This document shows positions 1 through 12,800 of a DNA stretch of 64,000 nt, piece after piece. Positions within the stretch are counted from its first letter, which is position 1. Every line of letters starts with the position of its first letter. A program made the translations under genes and the position numbers. The notes below the pieces were generated by a model. The model was not told the DNA's origin. It did no database searches and saw only the letters and a program-made list of their open reading frames with translations. Location: the NCBI RefSeq assembly GCF_037975245.1, contig NC_092562.1, positions 18,498,554 to 18,562,553 of the forward strand. The letters are read 5' to 3'. This DNA comes from Apostichopus japonicus. Its lineage: Eukaryota; Echinodermata; Holothuroidea; Aspidochirotida; Stichopodidae.

Positions 1-3000
1 AAGGCTGGTAGGCTACTCAAGCCTAAGGTTTTAATTAAGGTACCACCCTCCCTCCCCCCCCCCCCCATGAGTGCAATATTTGCAGGCAGATTTTTTATTT
101 AGTTTCTTTCATGGGCCAGACTGAACTCTTTCACTTGTGTAATTTGTCCTGTGGGGCATCTGATGAGAACCTCTGGTGTATACATGCAATGGCCAATTGA
201 TATTACAGTTAACACTCAAGCTGAACAATTATGTGTCTGTGTGTTTCATCGTCAAGCTACAGATTCTGTTATACGTTTATCAGGGGTACTAGGGATTTGC
301 TCATGCCGGGCGGCTGGAAAAAGGTTTGCCACCTAAGCATAGATCATTTGCAAAACTTTTCCTAAAGAGGAGGGACCTCTACCCCTCAGACCCCTCCCCA
401 GGACACTACTGCACAGATCTGCCAAGCACTCGAATATCCCAGTGCACATCCCTGGAGGACAGTCCAATATTTGTGGAACATACCAGTTTAATTCATACAT
501 GGCTTTAAACAGGTTATTTTTGTTATTTTCTTCAAGAGATTGTTGCAGTTGGGATGGAGTGGTGGGGGAGGGGGGGGGGTGTGGAAGGGGGCAGTACTTG
601 TGTGTTACAACTTGTTAAGTTATTGTACACAATTCATGGTTATGGCACAAAGGAGGGTGGGGGTGGGAGGGGTGGCATTGTAGTCTTGCTATAGTCCTGA
701 ATGTAACTTGTGTAGAACATCTGTGTCTCACACAATAGACAGCTGGGAATGCACAGGGCTGTGTGCTGCTCTACAGCTTGTACTGAAATTGGAATTTGTT
801 TGCTCAATTGTTAGGAACAATGTCACTTCATGTTGTGTGTATAAGTGGGAGATGGGGGGGGGGGCGGTGGGTCAGAGGTGCGATAGATCTGGCAGAGTTA
901 GGTAGATCCTGACAGATACAGTGCAAGGAATTCTTGTTCTACTCATGTTTATGCGGCATATATGCTGTGCACATTCCTGTTCTTGCTGGTAGACACTCCC
1001 ACTGTAAGCCCCTCCCCCACCAGCCCGCCCCCATTTGTGAAAGCCAAGTTGGAGGTTATCCAGTGATAGACGAGTATATACCAACTCTTTAATTTTTCCT
1101 CTTATTTTTCTCCATCATTATATATTATTATGGTGATGAATATTAAACTATCGAAGATTCAAAGCTTTAAAATATTCCTCCTGTACACCATATAGTCTAC
1201 AAGCTTTATTATTATTATTATTATTATAGTCCTTGCCTATGATAAATATGTATATATCTATATATGTGATTTGATATGTGAAGATTAGGCCCTGGAGTGC
1301 TTGGAACATTTGTAGCATACTATCAAAGCAGTACTATGACCACTTATAACTTCATGATTTGTTGAAGTAAAATCTTGACAAATTTATATATGTAAATCTT
1401 GTTTTTCTTTGCTGTTGTGTCTCAAAGTCATTCTTATGTAACAGTTCTATCCTTTTTGAAGCCAGGTATCCCCCTAAATTATGATGTATTATGTTTTTCC
1501 CTTTGTTGAGTACCGCATGCATCCTTCCAGAGAACCTAGACTAAATAACAGATAAATTCCACCATTCGTGACCATTTATGGCATTCTTAAATAAGTATTT
1601 GAGTGCAAGTAAGTGAGAATCGTGTGGCACGCGGTTTGCTAATATCTTGGCACTTCTCATTTAATAATATTCTAGCTGGGTGCTACACAGTTATATCCCT
1701 GTACATGTCTTGCGATATCTTAAATATAGAAGACCATCAAATTATTAAGCTGATTGTCATTCCTCCTAAATCAAAGTTAATCTGAACAATTTCCAATCAC
1801 TTTGGCAATTATTATTATATCTCACATCTAATTAAGAAGGAATATAAATTTCTTTTAATCATATATGAAACAAAACTAAAGAAAATATAGACTAGAAAAG
1901 TGTTTAAGTAAAATGGAATGTTCAATTAATCTTTGTTAATACATCCAACACAATTTACAGTTTAAAAAAAAAAATCAAGACTAGATAACAAAGTTTGCTT
2001 GGAACCTGTGGAAACAAACAGGTTGTGTAAAAAAACAAATATAACACTGAACAAGCTGCAATACTTCCGAAGAAAAAATGCGGAGGTTATCAATTAGAGG
2101 GGGAAAAAAACTATTTGGGGCTTAAGATTGATAACAGCTGTTAAAGTCTGTACGAATATTTTAGTCGTTTCCAATTTTTATTCATTCTCCACTAAAATCG
2201 GAAAGATTGACCTTTGAGATCGAAGAAAATTAATTTTGTCAATTATTGTGAACTAAAAAAATGAAGCAGGATTCACATAGAACAAAACTTGACATATTTA
2301 TGGGGAAAAAAAGAAAGAATTATAACGAAGAGAGGGGGAAAAAGTCATAATAACAAAAGATGGATATTAAATGAACTTTTGGTATCTGTAATGTATCCTA
2401 AAGTTCCTTCCTACTTGAAGACAGAATGTCGATATCCATTTTTCTTTACACCTACAAATCCCAATCTTTCCCCACAAAATATATTAACACTTTTAAAAGA
2501 ATAATAACTAAACATATTTCCCAGAGCAAGTTTGAGATTCATGCATTTGATCATTAAAGATTGGGCTTTTAGCCCTAAAGGTGTTATACATCTTTGCATT
2601 TCTGTGACAATTTTGGCCAGTTTGCAGGGTGCAAAATAATAGAATTGATATGACTTAAAAATATTTGGGTCAAATATTCTTATAATATGACCTTATTCAT
2701 ATGACTAATAGTCTGGTTGTATCTATTTCCATTTGTAGCATCTAAACAGGAAAACTTAATTGTGGAAAAATTTAGACAGCAAGCAATTCAAAAAAATAAT
2801 TTTAGATGTAAAACTTGACCACAATCGCACACAGGGTCCATAGAAAATTACTGACAGAGATAATTTTAATGGTATTAAAGAACAATCTTAATTGTTGATA
2901 TGTTGCAAACAATTAAGATACACGGCTAAGGGTATGAAGTGGGTTTCTCAAAGCACTTAAGTATTGAGAAATGACCCTATAATCAAGTGAGCTTCATCAG

Positions 3001-3814
3001 TTTAAGTGTTATACACAGACCATTAGGTCACATTAGGTTCACAAAACTGAATAATGGATAAATAAAATCTTTGTGTGCCCTCAAAGACAGGCTTGCAATA
3101 CATTACATATTTATATTGTAATTTCTTATATAAAGAAAGGAAAAATTGGTTGACCAGTTTTCACAATGGACTGCAAAAAGTTAGGAAGAGGGAATTTCTT
3201 TAAATATGGAGGATTAGTTCAAAACTTCTACTCTTAGTTCTCTACTGCTCTTATTTTCAATGCAGTTTATGTTATTTTGGTTGACACCTTAGGTTATAAA
3301 GAGACCCTAAGTATTGTTATTTTAACCTCAAACATGCATACGAATAACAAATACCTTAACATTCATTCAAAAATGCCACTCATTTTATAATCTTCATCCT
3401 CTTACAATTTAATTTTATAACTCACTGGCAGTAACAGAGAGAGAAAGAGACAATCCTGCTTTGACAATGAAATTAACTAGATGTGAAAATAATTCCACAT
3501 TTCTTTCCCGAGTTAGAAGATCAACGACAGTCCAAAATGAAAGTTTAAACATAGCAGTTAGAAATTTGATTTTTCAAATATGGAAATAGCTCACAGCGCC
3601 ATTCATATGTTTGTTGAACTTGGTTCTCTCACTGCGTTTGATATCTCGGCATCTAATGGCCTCTTTCTTGAATAGAAACTGATAGGAAATCAAGATGTGT
3701 TGATACAGACAATGATAATAAATAAACTCTGCAGTCACTAACAAAGCAATGCCACACCGACTACCTGAAGTACTTTGCACCTATTTCATACCTACTTTCA
3801 AACCTAATTGTCTG
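1..3814. other. Gene-free flank downstream of ORC1
   Basis: I see no supportable gene here. The open frames are short, low in complexity or run over poly-G and poly-C tracts (C-run near 54-66, G-runs near 569 and 852). A short ATT microsatellite lies at about 1206-1226. The part next to 3815 must hold the ORC1 3' untranslated region, but I could not place a poly(A) signal with confidence. Confidence 0.6.
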
Positions 3815-6800
3815 CTAACTCTCTGATTGGCTGAGAGCAAACCTAACATCATCCTGACTGACATTGAGCAAGATTCTTTTTCCAATCTCATTGAAACCAG
3901 CTTCAAGTAGCAATAGTTTGGAGGATGCAAGACGTACACAAACAGACCAAATCTCAGAAACACTGGGTGGAGTGAAACCTGGTGGAGAACAATACGTAAG
4001 AGTGAGAAACAAAATGGTGAATAAACTGCTAAACAATATACTGGAGAGGGCATGTGTATGTAAAAATTGATAAAAGTGAATACAATTGATATTTTGATGC
4101 TAACAGGTCTCTTTCTGCAGTCATACTTAACCTTAAAAAGGAGAAATGAAAAGCTTCATGGTGAGTTGGTGACATATTTTATAATTCGAAAATATGATAA
4201 TTAGGTATCTTATGATGCATAGCAACCACATGCAAACTGGAGTTGCCGGTTCCATTAATAATAATAATAATAATAAGCAAATATTTATATAGCGCTTTAT
4301 GCAAAGGCCTCAAAGCGCTTAAAACAAGTACACAAATATGCAAGACAAATCACTGTAAATTTTGGAATAAATGTGTTTTTAAGAGACGCTTAAAACAGTC
4401 AACCGATGGTGCATTGCGAATTGAAGATGGTAGATTGTTCCAGAGATGAGGTGCAGCAGAGATGAAGGCTCTTTCTCCATAAAACTTTGTGTTTGGGGTA
4501 TGGCTGGTGGCAAGAAGACACTTTGTAGACGAGCGAAGTTGGCGTTGAGGATGATACTGAGGAATTAAATTTGTAATGTAACCAGGAGCAAGGGAGTGTT
4601 GTGATTTGTACGTTAAGAGGAGGAGCTTATAAATTGACCGATGTTTTACTGGAAGCCAATGGAGTGATTGAAGCACTGGAGACATGTGATCATGACGCGA
4701 TGAACATGATATTAACCGGGCAGCAGAATTCTGAACAGTTTGAAGTTTTTTCAGTGTAGAGTCAGGAAGGCCAAATAAAAGGGAGTTACAGTAGTCAAGC
4801 CTGGGCATTATCAAGGAACATACAAGTTTTGTAGTGATATCTTTGGTTAAAAACTTCCGTATCCGGCTGATCTTCCGTACGGCATTGTATGATGATTTGC
4901 AAACAGCATTGACCTGTTGTTTCATGCTTAGATGGGGATCCAGTACAACTCCTAGACTTTTGACGTGCGTGGACGGAGTGATGGTAGTCTGATCAATTTT
5001 GACTGAAATAGATTTGATTGTTGTGGATTTAAATTGCGAGGTAGCATGGAGGATTTCAGTCTTTGAGTCATTGATAAAAAGATTGTTTGATATAGCCCAT
5101 GATTTTACATCTGCAATACAGGGGGGGGGGGGGGTTTGTTGTTGGAATGTTAGGATGGAAGTACCCTAGGATTCTACTCAGCTAGCTACTCTTTGGATTT
5201 GCTTGACCATTCTATGAACTGGGGAATGGGGTTAGCAAAATCAGAGAGTAGCTGCTAGCTGAGTAGAAATCCTATGGTATATCCACACCTTCCAACAACC
5301 CTCTCCCCCCCAAATCCATTGGTCGAAAAAGAGGATAATGCCAATAAGCACTTCCAAAGTGGATACGGTTGCTTACCTTGTAATCGACATAAGGAGACAT
5401 GTTGCTTCAACACCTGCAAAAGATAGGATAAATATATTGACATTGGCTAAATAAATTTAGTTGTTACTATTTTTTATTTTTTATTTGATTACAACAGGTT
5501 GTTTTAACTTCAAGAGAGTTTAATTCAAACAAAACAGTTAGCTTAGAAATAAACCACACTGATGAACCGTGTATATAATTTACATATACAAATATATATA
5601 TGTTGTAAGGTCAATAAGCATTTAATTGAACCTTCTTGGGGGAGGGGTTCAGAAATACTGCTTAGTGTTATAAAAACTAGCTAGCTGCATTAGTTACTGG
5701 AATACAATTGCTTTGGAAGTAGAATACAAATGATTTTCCTAATGATATTTGTAACCAGCTGATTTAATGATCAGCAGAATGCCATTACCAACTCATGTTG
5801 GATTCTCATAATTATTGCATTTAAGGAAGTTTTACTCACCTCTTCAAAAGTGGTTTCTTCCAGTCCACTCTGTCTGAATTCTGATATCAGTGCCCTGAGG
5901 AAGATCTGTTCCTGCTCGGAAGCATTCCTGATGGCCATAATCTTTGGAGAACAAAACATCTCCTCCACAGCCCACTCAACGTGGTTTAACCCAACGGTAC
6001 CTTTCGAACCCTTCTGTTTGGTCCTCTCGGCGATCTCTGTGGCCCGTCTGCAAATGTCTAGGGCCCTCCTGGCATCTCCCGAGAGAGCTGCCACCTAAAC
6101 CACAAAGAACAGATATTAGAGAGAATGAGATAGCTGCAACATTATAACACCCAGAAAATTAAAGCAATATTCTATCTTGTTTGATGCTAACAAAACGAAA
6201 TCAGGCAAAATAGTTTTGCTTTCATGAAAATAAAATTTAGTAGAAGATCCCCTTAACCTCTATCATATCACTTTGAACAACAGAATAGAATGTATTCTCG
6301 TAGGCAGAGGAACGCCATGCAAAGAAATATCAACACTGTCAAAAAAATACTTTGTCGGTGTGTTGTACTAACTTCTGCATCGTTTCCCACTGCAGCAGTG
6401 TTTTCAGCTGGTGTTACAATGGAGACCATCTCATTTTTGTTTTTTTCTTTGAATTATTATTCGTACTGTAGTTTAATTATTGTACGGATTACAAATGACT
6501 TAAATATCCCAACAATGGAACTTTGGGATAGCAGCAATTTTTGGCTTTGCATCCGTTTTGTATTTTTGGGTTGTTATAAACTGCTGAAAAAATTTATCAA
6601 ATAAGAGTGTCCAACAAGCATGGTGTAAAATTGTACTCAAATTCTCTTCTCATGCAAATTTGTGACAAGCAGTGGCGTTACCAGACTTTTTGCTTATCTG
6701 GGGGGGGGGCTAAGGAGGGCAAAGAGTGCGAGTGGGGGGGCTCCAGTTTCTTGCGCGACCAGTTCGGTCATGTTAGGTACTTTTGCAATAAACCCCATTA

Positions 6801-9800
6801 CCAAATACTTGAAACCATGGTATCGGAACTGTTATAAATGTTGCTTTACCCAAATTGAAAAATTCATTCCTGAGTTACATATGCTAAATTGTTGAAGGGA
6901 TAGTCCAACTAAAATATGAACATTGTAAAGAACGTCAAGCACATAGCCAGGATTTCATCGTAGGGGGGCGGTGCATATCCAATGTATTGACATGTCAACA
7001 AGAAAGCTTTGTGCCATCTGCATAGGGTCCAGGTGACTGCCATGGGGGCCCCTGGTGCCTATGGTGGACTTAAGAGGCTTCAGTGCTTCAATTTTTATTT
7101 CAATTGGCCGAGATTTTAGCCATGTAAAATTCTATAAGAAATGTTCAAAATATTGCATATGATGAGCCTAATATTGATTAATATGGGATATTTTTTTGGG
7201 GGGCCCACCAATGTCATTTGAGAGGCAATCAGAGGGGGCAAGACATTTCACTTGGGGGTCCCACCTCCTGCCCCCATCTGGTTAAGCCACCGTGAATGAG
7301 ACACCATAAAAGTCGTATTTTATTTGCTGTTAGGTGGAGTAGCACATCATCAGTATTATTATACACTATAATAATTTGCTATATTAATATACTATATAAA
7401 TATGTATAAATATTATATACATATCAAAAATCGTCGTCTGCATGATAGTGCAAATCTTATTTCACCTGCATGTAGCTGCGGTAAATCTCCTTACACACAA
7501 CTTTTTGGCAGTGAGATATATATATTTGGGAAATCCCATTCTAGCCAAAAATTTGTGTAGTCCTAATTACATGTGGCAATTTTCTACCAGCATTCTGTTT
7601 TAGAACTTGACCTGTAAGCTATGACTTGTTCAACATGGTCATGTCAGATACTTAATGGCTCTTGAAGTTTAGAATTTGCCCTCAAAGTGAACACACATGC
7701 TTTCTGTCTATTATCTGTTGTGTCATGCAGAAATCTTACGTACCTTTCGAGCGGCTAGTTGGATGGCTTCTGAGTCGAATGCACGAAGACCCTGTAATCT
7801 GACTTCAACGATCTCTTGAAGCTGTTTGAAGGTGTATGGTTGGAACGTCATTCTGCTTAAACCCTAAACAAAAGAAGAAGAAGAGAAAAGTGTGTTGTCA
7901 TGGTAACAATTGTTAAAAGATATGAAAAATATGAAATTGTATGAGTTTTATCATGTCATTCATGAAACAGAGAACAAAGGAAGGAGAAATGGGAAGAACC
8001 ACAAAATTTAACCAGGCAATCCAGATCCATGCCATGTGACGTTACAAACATTAAAATGTTTCAAACAAGCATGTCACTGAAGAACATCAGAATGCAAAAT
8101 TTGATAAACATGCAGCACAGCATTATCCCTCCACCGTCCCCCTCCCGCCTCCCACCTTCTAAAACATGAAAAGAAAAGTAAAACAACGGATATTGCAGAG
8201 ACATATACAAAATTTTGAATACTAACCAATCTGCTGGAAACCCGGTTCATCATGATCCTCTCTGGTAAATCCATTGTGTTAGCTATCGCCACGACGATCA
8301 GTCCAGATTTTGGTTTAGTCGGCCAATCGAAAATGCTGTAAAGAACGTCCTGCTTTCTTGTCCATAAGAGATCAAGCTGTAAAAATGATGTAAACACCAA
8401 CATATATGATTATATGTTCAAACCTCTCAAACAATGTTTGCATAACAGAAAGTCCTCACCAAGTCACCAAAAGTCTAACATATGTCTTTGAGAAAAACTT
8501 GGCAATTTGCAAACACCGTGTAACTTAATGTATGATTTCTGTTTTTGTATGGAGTGTTTACAGTCATTAAACAATTGAAGCAATTGCTAAGACATTAATC
8601 AACATTATCACAAAAAAACAAACACTGTTCAAAATATGTTTACTACTGATCACTCAAAACTAAGACAACTCTTCAATTGTATTTTGACTTAAAGAGCTGG
8701 TAATTGTCAAGTTTGTCTGCTCTGACATAATAAATTGTTCACAAGCATGCTCTATACAACATATGTATCAATCATTTGAACAATCACTCGCTATGAAAGA
8801 ACTAATATTCTATATTTCCCTCATTGAAATTAACATAAGCTACGTAAACCTACTAATTACATTGTGATGATTATATGGTTTAGCAAAATCAAAACGGTGC
8901 AGAAGTCAGTTGCCTCAACATAATCGTGTGCAACTGATGCTAATCCTCAAAATGAGAGGGTGGGGATGTTGAGGGGGGTAAACTATCCATGACTAGAACC
9001 AGAACCACACCAACATGAAGAATTACACATTTAATAACATAGTGAAGACACATTCCTTAATAATATGAGAGGATTGATGCCTTAGGTTTTTACCTCATCT
9101 ACAATCAGGACTACAGGCTTAGACTTCGGTCGAGGCGAAGAGAAATATTGTTCCAACAAAGAGGCTGCATGTTGGGGAGTTGCTTTTTGACCAGTCAAAT
9201 GCTGCAAGAATAAAACAAGAACAGAAATAGAAGTGGATTAATAAGAAAACTGATTTCCTGCCTATTTAAGACTAGTTTAGCAGAAATAATTTATGTGTGA
9301 CCCAATATGTTAATAAAGAGAAAAGAGTATTGACGTGTAGTAGTGCTGATAGTCGACTCTTACTTTTGTAGTCGATTAATCGCATAGCTCTTCTCGCGAT
9401 TACTCGGTTTCAGTTATGACGTCATCACACTTTTACAATGCAGAAATACAGTCAACACAAATCTTTCTCCATGGTGCACTGTCTTTATTTGTTCTTGTGT
9501 CTTAATGTGTGGTGTCTAAATCATGTTAACACCAATAAAAACTGTGAACCCTTTTCAATCTTAAATGTGTCCTAAATCGTTCATAGTATTTCATAAATTT
9601 TCGAATGAATCTACGAAGCTACTACAACTACTAACACTAATAAAAGCAAACATGCAACAATGAATAGATGTAACACCTTGTAGCGGTGTGATGATTAGTG
9701 TGCATGCCTTTTCGGTAGCTTGATAGCAGGCACATATTTTGCTCATTGAAATTAAACTACACCGCAATCGACACACTCGATCAGACATCTGATAAATGTG

Positions 9801-12800
9801 AACCAGGCCAGTAATGAATTGTAAACATGTTTGAAGAAATGACAAATATTTGGCAATGGTAAAATATTAATAACTTACAAACTTGCAATTATGGGCAATG
9901 ATCAATCATTGCTAGGACTGAATGTTGCACTGCAGAACAAGAGTATTACTGACAAGTAAACACATGCATCAAACCGGAGCAGGTGCTTGTCAAATTTGAA
10001 CACAGCACAGTGCTACTGTAGCATTATTAGAACCTGTACCTTTTTTCAATATTTGCTGTCAAACTGCTCTAGTGTTGTGTTTGGTAGGTTAAGCTATTTT
10101 TCAAAAGCAGATTTTGTGTAGTGCTAGTTTGTAGTCGAGTTAATCCCAACTTAGGTTTTGAGCACAATTAATGAAACTTCCAAAATGTAATCCGGACAAC
10201 TGGCGATTAATCAATTACGGCTATCAGCACTAATGTGTAGCCCACCTTGCTAAAACCAGGCTACAAGCTTTATGACTTCAAGCTGATGCATTACGAATAA
10301 GGATGTGAATTCTGAATATTTAAAGGTGGCGGAAGGGTGCAATACTTAACTATTCTAGCATTAGAAAGGGTACCTATCAGTATTGAAATGGATCATTTTC
10401 ACATACAGAAGGGGAAGAAGGTGGAGGGGGGGGGGTGTATCGTAATGGGTATCAATTCATGGTTAGCAAGGAATAGATAATCAAACTGCCAGGGACCACA
10501 GAATGAATCATTAATCACACATCTATAAACCTACCTTGAGAATTTGAACAAAAGCTTGATGGGGTTCCGTTAGTCTCATTCCATTGATCTCTATTGTCTG
10601 GAAGGCTGGTATCTCACCTTCCTGTACTTCTGTGTTTAGTTCTTCCAGCATAGCATGGACAGTGGCTGTCTTACCAGTCCCTGGGACCCCAGACACATAC
10701 AGACATCTTCAATAAACAGACATTAAAATAAAAAACAAGGTCAGCAATTACACAGGGCTGACATGCTTACAATTCTGACAGGTGGGAAAGTGATGAGAGT
10801 GCAGGATTGGGGAGGAGACATGTGAGAGGAAGTAAAGTAATTGTGAACTAGAAATAAAATCCAGCTGAGTTTTACATGGATCAAAGCTATAACTGCTGAT
10901 GTTTTACAGGTCACCATGGTGATGACAAGACCCACAAAGAAAGAGATGAGGGAGAGGGATTGGGTTGAGGTTTAATAGGAAACCAAGACACATGTAGTCA
11001 ATATTTTGTAAAAGAAAGGACAACATTTTTCAAGTGTGCTCAAGTAATTTGACCAACGATTTATAAAATTTAAATAACACATTTCTACTAATTATTGTTT
11101 ATTAGTATTGTATATTAGTATTGTTATTGTTATAAGTATTTTAATAAATATTGTTTATTGTTTATTAGTAATGTTTATTACACAAATGAAAACAACCCCA
11201 CAATACTAGACCTCTTGCAGCATTCTCTCTCGACAATTGGTTTGGGTGAAACCTGCTTCAACTTACCCCCAGAGTCTGTCAATCAAGTGGCCCTTGACGA
11301 AAGAAAATATGTCGGTGAATTCATCTTCCCTGCACGGAAGGCTGGATGGTACTGCCGAAACGTGAAGTCTAGTTTCCAGGGAGACAGAGAATAAAAGTTA
11401 AGAATAACGATAAAACTTATAACAGCAATATATAACAACAATATATATATATCACTTAAACTCATTTTTCAATTTAATCACTCTTTGATCACTTACAGGA
11501 CATTTTCACTATTCACTTTGACAAGGAATGTTAGTCTTCAACAACATTTTGTTAAAATGCATCAAAACATTACATTTAATATAATAAAGACTACATATGA
11601 GCTCCATCTCTTGTCTAAATGTCCTATGGTGAATAAAAAAAAAATAGTACAAAAAAAGAAGAATTAATTTGGATTTGGATTTTCTGTAGGCAGACAACAA
11701 TTTTTAAATATAGAGGTCACAGAATACCAGTGAGACTCCTTCAACAGCCTTACACATATTTAGTAATATTTGTAGTATTGTCAGGGGTGTCAGAAGCTAT
11801 TTGGGATTGGTACAGCAGATCAGAGTGTGCCCATCTATCATAATTATCGGGGGGAGGTTTGGTAGGTCAAACTGCGCTACGCGCCACCATGGTTGGCGCG
11901 TAGCGTAATGAAGAAAATTTTGAAAAAATGCCTCCCAGATTGCAGGAAATGGCACTTCCCGAGCTTGAAAACAAGACCCCTGCCATGCCAGAGTAGTCAC
12001 ATTTAGCCTACTTGCTGTCATCATTATTGAAAATTATTGAAAAATATACCTCCCAGATGCGTTCTCATTTGTCAGTTTTTGTACCCGATTAATCTTCTGA
12101 AAAACATTTTTGAAGTGTGTTTCATTTTGGTTCTTTACTTTTTGCCATTTTTTTTCTTAGTCCTACTTTTTTTCTCTTTTTTTTGCCCCATGAATATTGG
12201 TGCGTACTGGCTCAGACGCCACTGATTTTGGTGAAAGCTCATTTCTTGTTCAGTAGTTGACATATGTTACATGAAGCTTTCTTTAAGGCATATTGAATAT
12301 CCAGAAGAACATATCCAGAATAACATATCCAGAAGAACATACATCCAGAAGAAGATACAAGAACATTATGGAGTGTTAGCTCAGTGGTTAATGCCGGTGC
12401 ATTTCAATCATAAGGTCCCCGGTTCGAGTCACTCCCAGATTAATGTATGTCGTCCAGTTAAAGAGTTGTTGACAATGAACAATTCATAATCATGGACGTT
12501 AAATATGAATGTAAGAGACTGACTTCGGTCAGCTTGCGGCTTTAATAAGCCAATGAGGCTTCTTCACAAGTTCCTGCTTGCAGGAGGATCTAATGTACAT
12601 ACATACATACCTGACTCTAGCCTGTTCCAGTGGTTTCGATGGTGTCTTTCTAGGAGTTTTTCTTGACCGAATCTGAGGAGTTGCTGCTTTAGCGGAGACT
12701 TTAACCTGTCAGGAAAAATGTGGGAGAAAAGTTCAGTAACTGCCAGAAAGAAAGGATTTGTTCCAGAAATGGTGCCAAAATTTGTTCTATGACAGTGAAA

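Noticed and set aside
12370-12435. Possible tRNA gene
   Set aside because: It has tRNA-like boxes but is followed by a SINE body and an ACAT tail, and its anticodon arm does not fold convincingly.
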